Origin: Pseudomonas sp. Bout1
Lineage (GTDB): Bacteria > Pseudomonadota > Gammaproteobacteria > Pseudomonadales > Pseudomonadaceae
NCBI RefSeq assembly: GCF_034314165.1
Contig: NZ_JAVIWK010000001.1
Span: forward strand, 4,541,001 to 4,605,000
Direction: 5' to 3'
DNA: 64,000 nt
The position numbers and the translations under genes are program-made. The notes beneath the pieces were generated by a model. That model did not search any database. It was not told where the DNA came from and worked only from the letters and a program-made list of their open reading frames with translations. Shown in pieces: positions 34,595 through 43,721 of this stretch. Numbering within the stretch: position 1 is the stretch's first letter; each line of letters starts with the position of its first letter.

Positions 34595-37420
34595 ATGAGT
34601 TCGAGCAAATACCCCGCAGTGTCCTTCATGGACCTCGCCCCCCAGGCCCCGGACCACGCCGAGCATGCTATCGGTTTTGGCCCCTTTCTCTTGTTGGCGC
34701 GTCAGCATGTATTGCTGCGCAACGGCGAGCCGGTGACCCTCGGCAGCCGCGCCCTGTACTTGCTGATCGCCCTCGCCAGCCGGGCTGGCGAATTGCTGGA
34801 AAAGTCCGAACTGATCTCCTTCGCCTGGCCCAAGGTGGTGGTGGAAGAATGCAACCTGCGCGCGCAGATCGTGGCGTTGCGCCGGGCGTTGGGGGATGAC
34901 GGCAACTTCAGCTACATCGTCACCGTGCCCGGCCGGGGCTACCGGTTTGTTGCACCAGTGACGATGCAGGCAGTGGGTGAAAGCCTCATCTCCCAGGCCC
35001 TGGCACAGGCGCCGACCGTGCAAGCGCCCACCCTGCAACCGCCGCCGTGCACGCTGATCGGGCGCGACCCACTGATCCTGAGCCTCGCCGACCTGGTCCT
35101 GAGCCAGCGCTTCGTGACCATCACCGGCCCCGGCGGCATCGGCAAGACCACCGTCGCCCTGGCCGTGGCGCAACGGCTGCAGGGTCGCTTTCACCAGGGC
35201 ATGTGCTTCGTCGACCTGGCCCCCGCCACGAGCGGCCAATGGGTGGCCGGGATGCTCGCCAACGCCCTGGGCATTCAAAGTGTCAGTGATGACCCCCTGC
35301 AAAACGTGGCCTCGATGCTCGCCAACAGCCCGCTGCTGCTGGTACTCGACAACTGCGAACACGTGCTGCAAGCCACTGCCGACGCCGTCGAGGTGCTGCT
35401 GCGCAGCGCACCACAGTGTTGCGTACTGACTACCAGCCGCGAACCGCTGCGGGCCGAAGGCGAACGGGTACACGACCTCGCACCGCTGCTGGTGCCGGAC
35501 GAACACGCAAGCTTGAGTGCCGAGCAAGCCATGACCTGGTCGGGCATCGCGCTGTTTATCGAACGGGTCAAGGCGCTGGACCCAGGCTTCATGTTCAAGG
35601 ACGCCGACGTCGCCGCCGCCAGCGCCATTTGCCGCAAGCTCGACAGCAATGCCCTGGCCATCGAAATCGCCGCGGCGCGTGTGCGCACCTTTGGCATTCA
35701 GGACTTGGTGGGCTTGCTGGACGGCAGCTTTCGCCTGCAGATGACCGGCCGACGCACCGCCCTTGCCCGTCATCGTTCATTGAGCGCGACGCTGGACTGG
35801 ACCTACTCGATGCTCAGTTGCGACGAGCAGGCCATGTTGCGTCAACTGGCAGTGTTCACCGGCTCCTTCACCCTGGACGCGGTCAAGGCCATGACCGCCA
35901 GCGGCAGCCTTGATGGCCGCAACGCCCTGCCCTTGCTGGAAAGCCTGATGGACAAGTCGTTGCTGATCGCCGGTGAATCGCAGTTGCTCAAGCGCTACCG
36001 CCTGCTGGAGACCACCCGCGCCTACGCCCTGGAAAAACTCAACGAACACGGCGAGGCCGACGGCACCCGCCAGCGCCACGCCCTGTATGCCCTCGGCGTT
36101 TTGCAGGAGGCCGGGCAGACCCTCGACAGCCTTTCCCCCGACACGTGGGTCGGCCTCTACGGCCCGGAAATCAACACCGTGCGCGCCGCGCTGGAGTGGG
36201 CGTATGGTGCTTCGGGCCACGTGCCCACCGGCATCGAACTGACCCTGGGCGGCCTGCCGTTGTGGCTGCGCCTGTCGCGGGTCAGCGAGTGCCGCACGTG
36301 GGTCGACAAAGGCCTGGCCAGCGCCGCAACCACGCCGCTGGGGCAGCAACAGCGCATGCTGTTGCAAACCGCCCTGGCCAGCGTGCTGATGCTTACCTAC
36401 GGCACCGGCGGGCCGATGCGCGAAGCCTGGCGCCAGGTGCGTGAAGATGCCCGCGACCTGGGCGATGCCGAGCACAAACTGCGGGCATTGTGGGGCCTGT
36501 GGAGTGATCGCTGCGGCTGCAACCAGTACGCCGAGGCGCTGGAGCTGGCGGAGCGTTACATCACCTTGAGCAGCAGCGGTAACCAGCAATTGCTGGGCAA
36601 ACGCATGCGTGCGCTGGCGCTGTTTCACATGGGCGACCTGACGGGGGCGCGGCAGAATATCGACGAGGCGTTGGGTTCACCGTCGGCGCCGCGCTCACAC
36701 ATTATCGACGTGCATTTTGACCAGCGCATCGCCGCCCGCTGCCTCAAGGCGCAAGTGCACCTGCTCGAAGGCGACGTCGACCCGGCCTTGCGGATGATCG
36801 GCAACTGCGTCGACGAAGCCATCACCCTCCATCATCCGGCGACCCTCTGGTACACCCTATGCCTGGGAGCGATCCCGCTGGCGTTGCTGGCGTCCAACCT
36901 GCCCAAGGCGCGCTATTACCTGGGCCTGTTGCAAGACAGCACGGTTCAGCAAGACCTGCCTATCTGGCGGCAGTTTCGGCTGTGCTTCGAGAGCATCCTG
37001 CTGATTCGCCAGGGCTCACCCGAGGAAGGCGTGCCGCTGTTGGGTGAGGCGTTGCATCAGTTGCATGGCCAAGGCGACAGCCAGCTCTATAGCTTGCTGC
37101 GCTGTGAATACGCCTTGGGCCTGGCGCGGCTGGGGCTTGAAAAACTGGCCCTGGAGGTATTGGAAGACACGCTGCAATTGGCGCTGGGCCGGCATGAGCG
37201 ATGGTTTGTGCCGCAAATGTTGCGGATCAAGGCGCAGCTGATTTTGCGTCAGGCGCAATATGGGTCGGTGGACGAGGCCAAGGTACTGTTGCGCCAGGCA
37301 TGGGTGGATGCACAGTTGGCTGGCGCGCATTTCTGGCGAGCACAGATTGCCAGTGATTTGGCCAGGCTGCAGGAGCCCCGGATGCGGATAGCGTCGTTGC
37401 CGCGGTTTCAGCACCGGTAG
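34595..37420 (+). CDS. Winged-helix/STAND ATPase transcriptional regulator
   Basis: 941 aa from ATG 34595 (TTG 34592 is one codon upstream), AAAGGAC before it. N-terminal OmpR-type winged helix, residues ~30-115: GSRALYLLIALASRAGELLEKSELISFAWP, then VTVPGRGYRFVAP. NB-ARC-like NTPase: Walker A GPGGIGKTTVAL (~178-188), Walker B LLLVLDNCEHVL (~248), then TSREPLRAEGERVHDLAPL. The C-terminal ~450 residues are helical, TPR-like. Such signal-transduction ATPases activate genes after sensing a ligand in the TPR region. Divergent from the bufferin operon across 577 bp with several palindromes, so it is the first candidate regulator. Confidence 0.86.
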   Translation: MSSSKYPAVSFMDLAPQAPDHAEHAIGFGPFLLLARQHVLLRNGEPVTLGSRALYLLIALASRAGELLEKSELISFAWPKVVVEECNLRAQIVALRRALGDDGNFSYIVTVPGRGYRFVAPVTMQAVGESLISQALAQAPTVQAPTLQPPPCTLIGRDPLILSLADLVLSQRFVTITGPGGIGKTTVALAVAQRLQGRFHQGMCFVDLAPATSGQWVAGMLANALGIQSVSDDPLQNVASMLANSPLLLVLDNCEHVLQATADAVEVLLRSAPQCCVLTTSREPLRAEGERVHDLAPLLVPDEHASLSAEQAMTWSGIALFIERVKALDPGFMFKDADVAAASAICRKLDSNALAIEIAAARVRTFGIQDLVGLLDGSFRLQMTGRRTALARHRSLSATLDWTYSMLSCDEQAMLRQLAVFTGSFTLDAVKAMTASGSLDGRNALPLLESLMDKSLLIAGESQLLKRYRLLETTRAYALEKLNEHGEADGTRQRHALYALGVLQEAGQTLDSLSPDTWVGLYGPEINTVRAALEWAYGASGHVPTGIELTLGGLPLWLRLSRVSECRTWVDKGLASAATTPLGQQQRMLLQTALASVLMLTYGTGGPMREAWRQVREDARDLGDAEHKLRALWGLWSDRCGCNQYAEALELAERYITLSSSGNQQLLGKRMRALALFHMGDLTGARQNIDEALGSPSAPRSHIIDVHFDQRIAARCLKAQVHLLEGDVDPALRMIGNCVDEAITLHHPATLWYTLCLGAIPLALLASNLPKARYYLGLLQDSTVQQDLPIWRQFRLCFESILLIRQGSPEEGVPLLGEALHQLHGQGDSQLYSLLRCEYALGLARLGLEKLALEVLEDTLQLALGRHERWFVPQMLRIKAQLILRQAQYGSVDEAKVLLRQAWVDAQLAGAHFWRAQIASDLARLQEPRMRIASLPRFQHR

Positions 37421-37427
37421 AAGTGGC

Positions 37428-37451
37428 TATCCGTTACTCCGGTAACGGATA
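37428..37451. terminator. Palindrome TATCCGTTAC-TCCG-GTAACGGATA between convergent genes
   Basis: Ten-bp perfect stem with a 4-nt loop. It begins 8 bp after the ATPase stop (37420) and ends 18 bp before the sfnR-like stop (37469). Same core as the ends of the larger repeat elements, probably a minimal derivative; it would terminate both transcripts. Confidence 0.68.
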
Positions 37452-37468
37452 AGTACACGCCCAAAAAA

Positions 37469-38548
37469 TCAGGGCTTCACCCGCCCCTTGAGCATCCCAT
37501 GGTTAACCAGCAGCGTACGCATCGCATTACGCGTAACCCCCAGCAACTGCGCCGTGCGCAACTGGTTAAACCCGCAAAAACCAAACGCCTCGCGCACAAT
37601 CAAGTCCTCGATATCGTGCAGCAACGTATCCCCCGGCACCTCGAACAAGCGCAGCAATTGCTCGCGCACCACCTCCTGGGGAATCCGTGGGGCGCCACTG
37701 TTGACGCTGGCATGCATCGCACTCAACCCCGCCGAAAACTTCAAGTGCGCCGGCATGATCGGCTTGTCCCCGGCCACCAGCAATGCCAGGTGCACCACGT
37801 TCTCCAGCTCGCGAATATTCCCCGGCCACGGATAATCCAGCAGCGCCTGGGTCGCCGACTCCGACACCATCGGCTCGGCAATTTTCAGCTTGGCACTGTA
37901 GAGCCGGCGAAAATGCTCAACCAGCGGCAGGATATCCAGTGGCCGTTCGCGCAACGGCAATACCTGCACCTGCGCGACGTTAATGCGGTAGAACAGGTCC
38001 AGGCGAAAGTTGCCCGCCTCCACGGCCTGTTCCAGGTCGATGTTGGTGGCCGTCACCAGGCGGATATTGATCTTGATCGGCTTGCGCGAGCCCACCCGCA
38101 CCACTTCCTGTTCCTGCAACACCCGCAGCAATTTCACCTGCAATGGCAGCGGCAAGTCGCCGATTTCGTCAAGGAACAATGTGCCGCCATCGGCCTCTTC
38201 AAACCAGCCGATACGCCGCCCCGAGGCACCGGAAAACGATCCGGCCTCGTGGCCGAAAAACTCGCTTTCGGCGAGGTTCTCGCTGATTGCCCCGCAGTTC
38301 ACCGGCACAAACGCACCGGTGCGGCCACTGGCACTGTGGATATAGCGTGCCACCAGTTCCTTGCCGGTACCGGTCTCGCCATTGATCAACACCGGGGCCT
38401 CACTGGGCCCCACGCGCTGCAAATACTCCAGCAGTTGCAGCGAACGCGGGTCGGCAAACACCAACGCCTTGGCGCGAATCGACAACGGGTCTTTTTCACC
38501 TTGGGGCAAAGTCAGGATCGGCGTGGGATGCCCGTGGGGACGGTTCAT
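37469..38548 (-). CDS. sfnR: SfnR-like sigma54-dependent activator
   Basis: 359 aa, no N-terminal receiver domain. AAA+ domain: Walker A GETGTGKE (~57-64), Walker [34 protein letters not shown], arginine finger region, and a C-terminal Fis-type HTH ([22 protein letters not shown]). It lies at the end of a methionine/sulfonate-type transporter operon with a 2OG oxygenase, which matches SfnR-type control of organosulfur use. The sigma54-contacting loop reads GSFSGA instead of the canonical GAFTGA, an unusual double change. Without a receiver it may be controlled by abundance or a small ligand. Confidence 0.8.
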   Translation of the reverse strand: MNRPHGHPTPILTLPQGEKDPLSIRAKALVFADPRSLQLLEYLQRVGPSEAPVLINGETGTGKELVARYIHSASGRTGAFVPVNCGAISENLAESEFFGHEAGSFSGASGRRIGWFEEADGGTLFLDEIGDLPLPLQVKLLRVLQEQEVVRVGSRKPIKINIRLVTATNIDLEQAVEAGNFRLDLFYRINVAQVQVLPLRERPLDILPLVEHFRRLYSAKLKIAEPMVSESATQALLDYPWPGNIRELENVVHLALLVAGDKPIMPAHLKFSAGLSAMHASVNSGAPRIPQEVVREQLLRLFEVPGDTLLHDIEDLIVREAFGFCGFNQLRTAQLLGVTRNAMRTLLVNHGMLKGRVKP

Positions 38549-38648
38549 GAAGAGTGTTTCCCGGCGACGAGGGTGAAGGGACGAACGGGAACTTTACTCA
38601 GTCGGCCATATAACTAGAAATATTAAAAATTCATTAGTACATAACCTT

Positions 38649-39314
38649 TTAGCGACGATGCGCCAGCGAGCTCACGCACCGATCCCCCAGGCTTTGCACG
38701 CCCTGGACCAGCACCACCAGCACAATGACCGTCACCACCATGATCTGGTTGTTGAAGCGCTGGTACCCATAACGAATCGCCAGGTCTCCCAGGCCGCCCC
38801 CGCCAATAACGCCCGCCATGGATGAAAAGCCGATGAGCATTACCAGGGTCAGCGTCAACCCTGCGAGTAAGGCAGGCAGCGCCTCCGGCAGCAACACCTT
38901 GAGGATCACATGCCGAATGTCCCCGCCCATGGCGACGATCGCTTCGATGCGGCCCTTGTCCACTTCGGCCAACGCGTTTTCGACAATGCGCGCAAAAAAG
39001 GGAAAGGCGCCAATGGTGATCGGCACTACCGCGGCGGTACTGCCCAGGGTGGTGCCGACGATCAGCCGGGTCAGCGGAATCAAGGCAATCAGCATCACCA
39101 CAAACGGCAATGACCGCCCCAGGTTAACCACCGCCCCCAGCACGCGATTCAAGCGCGGCAAAGGAAACAGCCCACCGCGACGGCTGATAAACAGAAGCAC
39201 GCCCAGGGGCAGGCCGATCAGCAAGGTGAACACCGCCGCCAGCAGCACCATGTACAGGGTTTCGCCGGTGGCGTTGAGCAGCAAGCCCAGGATGTCGTTC
39301 CAGTCTGTTTTCAT
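38649..39314 (-). CDS. metI: Methionine ABC transporter permease (MetI)
   Basis: 221 aa with five membrane spans. EAA motif region: [49 protein letters not shown], the usual docking loop for MetN. First span [27 protein letters not shown]. It starts inside the last codons of metN (ATGA overlap 39311-39314), so they are coupled. Imports methionine or a related organosulfur compound together with MetN and MetQ. Confidence 0.92.
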   Translation of the reverse strand: MKTDWNDILGLLLNATGETLYMVLLAAVFTLLIGLPLGVLLFISRRGGLFPLPRLNRVLGAVVNLGRSLPFVVMLIALIPLTRLIVGTTLGSTAAVVPITIGAFPFFARIVENALAEVDKGRIEAIVAMGGDIRHVILKVLLPEALPALLAGLTLTLVMLIGFSSMAGVIGGGGLGDLAIRYGYQRFNNQIMVVTVIVLVVLVQGVQSLGDRCVSSLAHRR

Positions 39315-40057
39315 ACCGCCCTCACCGCTGGCAGGCTGGGGGCCAACGCGCGGCCCAGGGTTGAGCCAGGGTCGGCCTGCAATTGGATCAGGCTGCCGCT
39401 TTCCACCACACGCCCATTGGCCAGGGACACTGCGCTGTCGCAGATGGCCTTGACCACGTCCAGCTCATGGGTGATCAACACAATGGTCACCCCCAATTGC
39501 CGATTGATGCTGCGCAGCAGTTCCAGGATCGAGGCGGTGGTTTGCGGGTCGAGGGCACTGGTGGCTTCGTCCGACAACAGATAGTCCGGGCGCGCCGCCA
39601 GCGCCCGGGCGATGCCTACCCGCTGCTTCTGCCCACCAGAGAGTTGCGAGGGAAACGCCTGGGCCTTGTCGCTCAAGCCCACCAGCTCCAGCAATTCCTT
39701 GACCCGGGCAGCGCGTTCCGCCCTGGGCTGGCCGGCGATTTCCAGGGGCACCGCCACGTTGTCGGCGACGTTGCGCGAGTGCAACAGGTTGAACCCCTGG
39801 AAGATCATGCCGATGCGCTGGCGTTGCTGGCGCAGTTGCTTGTCGCCCAGCAGCGTCAGGTCCTGGCCGTCCATGAGGATGCGCCCCAAGGTCGGGCGTT
39901 CCAGCAGGTTCAGGCAACGCAGCAAGGTACTTTTACCCGCCCCACTGCGGCCCACGATCCCGAAGATCGACCCGTCGGCAATCTGCAACGACACGTTATC
40001 CAGCGCCGCCGGCTGGCCGTCGGCGTAGGTCTTGCTGACCTGCTCGACGACGATCAT
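39311..40057 (-). CDS. metN: Methionine ABC transporter ATPase (MetN), lacking the NIL domain
   Basis: 248 aa. Walker [10 protein letters not shown] (~36-44), Q-loop [11 protein letters not shown], signature [16 protein letters not shown], Walker [14 protein letters not shown] and H-loop LITHEL are all present. Usual MetN is ~340 residues because of a C-terminal NIL domain for methionine trans-inhibition. Here the chain ends shortly after the ATPase core ([15 protein letters not shown]), so transport should not be feedback-inhibited that way. Overlaps metQ stop and metI start by 4 bp each. Confidence 0.9.
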   Translation of the reverse strand: MIVVEQVSKTYADGQPAALDNVSLQIADGSIFGIVGRSGAGKSTLLRCLNLLERPTLGRILMDGQDLTLLGDKQLRQQRQRIGMIFQGFNLLHSRNVADNVAVPLEIAGQPRAERAARVKELLELVGLSDKAQAFPSQLSGGQKQRVGIARALAARPDYLLSDEATSALDPQTTASILELLRSINRQLGVTIVLITHELDVVKAICDSAVSLANGRVVESGSLIQLQADPGSTLGRALAPSLPAVRAV

Positions 40058-40848
40058 TCGACGGCCACCGGAATCACCGAACCCGAGTATTTCTCGGTGA
40101 TGAACTTGGCCACCTCGGGCGAGTTCAAGTCCTTGGCCAGTTGTTTGATCCGTGGGTCGTCCTGCAACTTTGGCGTGGTCACGAGGATATTCGCGTAGGG
40201 ATTACCTTGGGCTTTTTCCAGGCCAAGGGCGTCCTTGGCGGGCGACAAACCGGCTTCCAGGGCATAGTTGCCGTTGATCACCGCAAGGTCGACGTCATCC
40301 AGGGCGCGGGGGATTTGTGGCGATTCGATTTCGAGGATCTTCAGGTGCCTGGGGTTCTCGGCAATGTCCTTGGGCGTGGCCTGGTCCTTGGCCGGGTCGC
40401 TGAAACCGGGCTTGAGTGTGATCAGGCCGTTGGCTTGCAGCAGGTACAGCGCACGGCTCAGGTTGGTGACGTTGTTGGGCACCGCCACGGTGCCTTTATC
40501 CGGCACCTGGTCAAAGCGGGTGTGACGATGGGAGTAGATGCCCAGGGGCTCGATATGCACGGTGGCTGCCACCGCAAACTTCTGGCCAAGGGCCTGTTCC
40601 TGCGAGTGCAGGTACGGCAGGTGTTGAAAGAAGTTGGCGTCGACATCACCGTGGGCCAACAGCTCGTTGGAGTTCACACCGTTGGGAATTTCGATGATCT
40701 TGAGTTGCAACTGCGGGTCGAGTTTCTGCACGTATTCGAGGATTTGCGCATGGGGAATCGGGTCTGCCGCCACCCGCAGGGCGTCGGCGGCCTGGGCGTC
40801 GAAAGAGGCAATCAGTACCGCCAGGGCGAGGGCTGTTTTCTTGAGCAT
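40054..40848 (-). CDS. metQ: MetQ-type substrate-binding protein
   Basis: 264 aa. Signal peptide ends DAQAAD; no lipobox cysteine, so it is soluble in the periplasm rather than lipid-anchored as in E. coli MetQ. NlpA-family blocks: [55 protein letters not shown] and [15 protein letters not shown]. It hands a methionine-like compound to MetNI. The neighbouring oxygenase and SfnR-like activator suggest the ligand may be methionine sulfoxide or another organosulfur compound rather than methionine only. Confidence 0.9.
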   Translation of the reverse strand: MLKKTALALAVLIASFDAQAADALRVAADPIPHAQILEYVQKLDPQLQLKIIEIPNGVNSNELLAHGDVDANFFQHLPYLHSQEQALGQKFAVAATVHIEPLGIYSHRHTRFDQVPDKGTVAVPNNVTNLSRALYLLQANGLITLKPGFSDPAKDQATPKDIAENPRHLKILEIESPQIPRALDDVDLAVINGNYALEAGLSPAKDALGLEKAQGNPYANILVTTPKLQDDPRIKQLAKDLNSPEVAKFITEKYSGSVIPVAVE

Positions 40849-40862
40849 GGTGATGTTCCTTA

Positions 40863-41900
40863 TCAGGCGGACAGGGCTGGAGGAATGGTGGCGTCGGCGT
40901 AAAAACGTTGGGCAACATCCGGGTGGGAGCGCAGGCGGCCCTTGAGGTAGTTCCAGCCGACTTCCCGCAACAAGGGGTTACGCGGGTCGCTGGTGGGGCC
41001 ATGGGCATCGCGCAGCAACTCGGGCGGCAGTTGGTACACCGGCACCACCGCGTCCAGTTGCGCCCCCAGGAAAAACGCCAGGGACAGGCGCTCGCTGCCC
41101 AATGGCGGCGATTCAACGCGGTGCACGGTGGCGCGCAGGTAACCGTTGGTGGCCAGTTCCAGCAACTCGCCGATGTTCACCACCAACGTGTCGGGGCGTG
41201 GAGAAGCGTCGATCCAGCGGCCCTCCTCCACTTCCACTTGCAGGCCGGCTTGCTGGTCTTGCAGCAGGAAGCTGAGAAAACCGGAATCCTTGTGGGCACC
41301 GACGCCCTGGCGACTTTGTTGAGCGTGGCGGCCGGGGTAGCGGATCAGCTTGATGTGTTCGTTGGGCTTGTCGCCGTACAGCGGGTCGAACGCGTTCTGC
41401 GGCAGCGACAAGGCCTGGGCAAAGGCGCGCAACAGGCGCAACGACATTTGCGTCATCGCCTGTTGCCAGGCCAGCAGCAACGGTTTGAGTTCAGGCAGCG
41501 CGGCGGGCCACTGGTTAGGGCCTTGCAGACGAGACCAGGCCGCGGAGTTCGCGCCCTGGTGCAGCGGCTCGCGCTCGGCGCCCAGGTCGAACTGTTCACG
41601 TAAATCCGGCTGGCCACGGGTGATCTCCGAGGCGGCGCGGTTGTAACCGCGAAAATGCGGGGAATGGATCATGCCGACAGCGAGTTTGTCGGCCTCGGGC
41701 AACGCGAAGAACTGCCGCGCCTGTTGCTGCACCTGCGTGAGCAACTGGGCGTCTATGCCATGGCCGGTCAGGTAGAAAAACCCGATATGCCGCGCAGCGT
41801 GGCGCAGGTCATCGAGAAACTGCCCGCGCTGGGCCGGGCTGCCGTCGAGCAGCGCCAGGTCCAGCAGGGGCAAGGTGTTGATTGCCAGCGGGTGCGACAT
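40863..41900 (-). CDS. Isopenicillin-N-synthase-like 2OG-Fe(II) oxygenase
   Basis: 345 aa. GGAGTGAGC before the ATG at 41900. N-terminal DIOX_N region (LPLLDLALLDGSPAQRGQFLDDLRHAARHIGFFYLTGHG). C-terminal jelly-roll with the iron triad: HKD in GAHKDSGFLSFLLQD and His in RATVHRVESP, and Arg-x-Ser (SERLSLAFF) for 2-oxoglutarate. It uses O2 to oxidise a small substrate. It heads the metQNI-sfnR operon, 15 bp before metQ, so it probably processes the imported compound. Substrate not known. Confidence 0.88.
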   Translation of the reverse strand: MSHPLAINTLPLLDLALLDGSPAQRGQFLDDLRHAARHIGFFYLTGHGIDAQLLTQVQQQARQFFALPEADKLAVGMIHSPHFRGYNRAASEITRGQPDLREQFDLGAEREPLHQGANSAAWSRLQGPNQWPAALPELKPLLLAWQQAMTQMSLRLLRAFAQALSLPQNAFDPLYGDKPNEHIKLIRYPGRHAQQSRQGVGAHKDSGFLSFLLQDQQAGLQVEVEEGRWIDASPRPDTLVVNIGELLELATNGYLRATVHRVESPPLGSERLSLAFFLGAQLDAVVPVYQLPPELLRDAHGPTSDPRNPLLREVGWNYLKGRLRSHPDVAQRFYADATIPPALSA

Positions 41901-41986
41901 CGTTAGCTCACTCCATGAACACGTGGTTTGGAATATGAAGCTAAACGATCTAAAAACCCGGTAATAAATACCTTTTTGGCATTAGC

Positions 41987-42586
41987 TTAGGTGGGTGCGT
42001 TAGCCGCCCTGGCTTCCTCCAGTAACGCCTGGATAACTTTCTCCTGAGTGTCGTAGCGGCCCTCGCCAAAATGGCTGTAGCGCACTTTACCGGTGGCATC
42101 GAAGAAGTAATGCGCCGGCCAGTACTGGTTATCGAAGGCGTGCCAGATCCTGTAGTCGTTGTCGACGGCCACCGGGTAGTGGATGCCCAGTTTCTTGACT
42201 TGGCTGCGCACGTTAACCAAGACTTTCTCGTAGGCGTTTTCCGGGGTATGCACACCGATCACCACCAACCCGTCCTTGGCGTATTGCCTGGCCCATTGGT
42301 TGACATACGGCAGGCTGCGCTGGCAATTGACGCAGTCGTAGGTCCAGAAATCCACCAGCACCACCTTGCCCTTCAGGGCTTCGGCCGTCAGCGGTGGCGA
42401 GTTGAGCCACGCCACGGCGCCGTCCAGGGAAGGCATGCGCTCATCGGACTGGCTGAAGCTTTCAGCATCCACATTGTCAATCAGGTAGTTGACCGCCTTG
42501 GGTACGCCGACCAAGGCCACGGCCAGTGTCAACAACAGCAGACCTTTGGAGGCGCGCAAGAGGCGCAGCAATGGAATCAAGCTCAT
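41987..42586 (-). CDS. Membrane-anchored thioredoxin-like protein (DipZ/TlpA type)
   Basis: 199 aa from ATG 42586 (MSLIPLLRLLRASKG), with AGGGGA at good spacing; an ATG two codons upstream is possible. N-terminal anchor (about residues 12-32), then a periplasmic thioredoxin domain with VVLVDFWTYDCVNCQRSLPYVNQW. The active site is CVNC, as in DipZ C-terminal domains. IGVHTPENAYEKVLVNVRSQVKKLGIHYPVAVDNDYRIWHAFDNQYWPAHYFFD is typical of the same group. Reduces or exchanges disulfides in the periplasm. Overlaps the upstream small Cys gene by 4 bp (ATGA). Confidence 0.87.
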   Translation of the reverse strand: MSLIPLLRLLRASKGLLLLTLAVALVGVPKAVNYLIDNVDAESFSQSDERMPSLDGAVAWLNSPPLTAEALKGKVVLVDFWTYDCVNCQRSLPYVNQWARQYAKDGLVVIGVHTPENAYEKVLVNVRSQVKKLGIHYPVAVDNDYRIWHAFDNQYWPAHYFFDATGKVRYSHFGEGRYDTQEKVIQALLEEARAANAPT

Positions 42587-42771
42587 GGGCATTCCCCTGC
42601 AGGCGTGGGCGTTTCGTCGCGCTTGCGACCCGCGCCGTTTTGCGCCACGGGCGTATTCTGGAAGCAGGTTTGACTGCCGGTGAGTTTTTTCGCGGTGGCG
42701 GCATTTACATCCGCCGCCACCCCCGCCATGGAAAAAGCCAGGGCGCTGAGAAAGCTGTTGAGTGGGGTCAT
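42583..42771 (-). CDS. Small secreted peptide coupled to the thioredoxin
   Basis: 62 aa from ATG 42771, GAGGA upstream. Signal-peptide-like N-terminus (NSFLSALAFSMAGVA) then a mature part TAKKLTGSQTCFQNTPVAQN ending ETPTPAGECP, with two cysteines. The stop overlaps the thioredoxin start as ATGA, so it is translated together with it. The two cysteines could form a disulfide that the thioredoxin acts on. I do not recognise a family. The short length makes the call tentative. Confidence 0.55.
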   Translation of the reverse strand: MTPLNSFLSALAFSMAGVAADVNAATAKKLTGSQTCFQNTPVAQNGAGRKRDETPTPAGECP

Positions 42772-42980
42772 GCAGGAGTCCTCGCAAATAGCCGGGGCCA
42801 ATCGCCTCGACAGGTTGATTTGAACCTTGCGAGGTATCCCGAATGTGTCGACCAGGTCCGGTTTTTTGCGTCGACGTGTATCTCGTCATCGCCAGATACA
42901 CTGCAATACAAAGGGCACAAGGCAAGGCCGCCGGCAGTGGCTAGACTGCGCAGCAATGACTATTCAACGAGGAAGGCAGC

Positions 42981-43721
42981 ATGGATCACGTCGATCACAT
43001 CCTGATTGTCGATGACGATCGGGAGATCCGCGAACTGGTGGGCAACTACCTGAAAAAAAACGGCCTGCGCACTACGGTGGTGGCTGACGGCCGACAAATG
43101 CGCAGCTTCCTCGACACCACACCCGTGGACCTGATCGTGCTGGACATCATGATGCCCGGCGACGACGGCTTGCAGCTGTGCCGCGAACTGCGGGTGGGCA
43201 AGCACAAGGCCACGCCGATCCTGATGCTCACGGCACGCAACGATGAAACCGACCGCATCATAGGCCTGGAAATGGGCGCCGACGATTACCTGGTCAAGCC
43301 CTTCGCCGCCCGCGAACTGCTGGCCCGCATCAATGCCGTGCTGCGGCGCACACGGATGCTGCCGCCCAACCTGGTGGTGACGGAAAGCGGCCGGTTGATC
43401 CGCTTTGGCCGCTGGCGCCTGGACACCACCGCGCGCCACCTGCTGGACGAAGACAACACCCTGGTAGCGTTGAGCGGCGCCGAATACCGGCTGCTGCGGG
43501 TGTTTCTCGACCACCCGCAACGGGTGCTCAACCGGGACCAGTTGCTGAACCTGACCCAGGGCCGGGACGCAGATTTGTTCGACCGCTCCATCGACCTGCT
43601 GGTGAGCCGCCTGCGCCAGCGCCTGCTGGACGACGCCCGCGAGCCGGCCTATATCAAGACGGTGCGCAGCGAGGGCTATGTATTTTCCCTGGCCGTGGAA
43701 ATCCTTGGTGACCAGGCATGA
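42981..43721 (+). CDS. OmpR-family response regulator
   Basis: 246 aa, GAGGAAGGCAGC before ATG 42981. Receiver domain residues ~5-120 with the acidic pocket DDD (11-13), phosphorylation site Asp55 in VLDIMMPG, and Lys in DYLVKPF. C-terminal winged helix (LSGAEYRLLRVFLDHPQRVLNRDQLLNL, then SIDLLVSRLRQRL and YIKTVRSEGYVF). Pairs with the histidine kinase directly downstream (4-bp overlap). Divergent from the thioredoxin/small peptide genes, which are the obvious candidate targets. Input unknown. Confidence 0.93.
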   Translation: MDHVDHILIVDDDREIRELVGNYLKKNGLRTTVVADGRQMRSFLDTTPVDLIVLDIMMPGDDGLQLCRELRVGKHKATPILMLTARNDETDRIIGLEMGADDYLVKPFAARELLARINAVLRRTRMLPPNLVVTESGRLIRFGRWRLDTTARHLLDEDNTLVALSGAEYRLLRVFLDHPQRVLNRDQLLNLTQGRDADLFDRSIDLLVSRLRQRLLDDAREPAYIKTVRSEGYVFSLAVEILGDQA

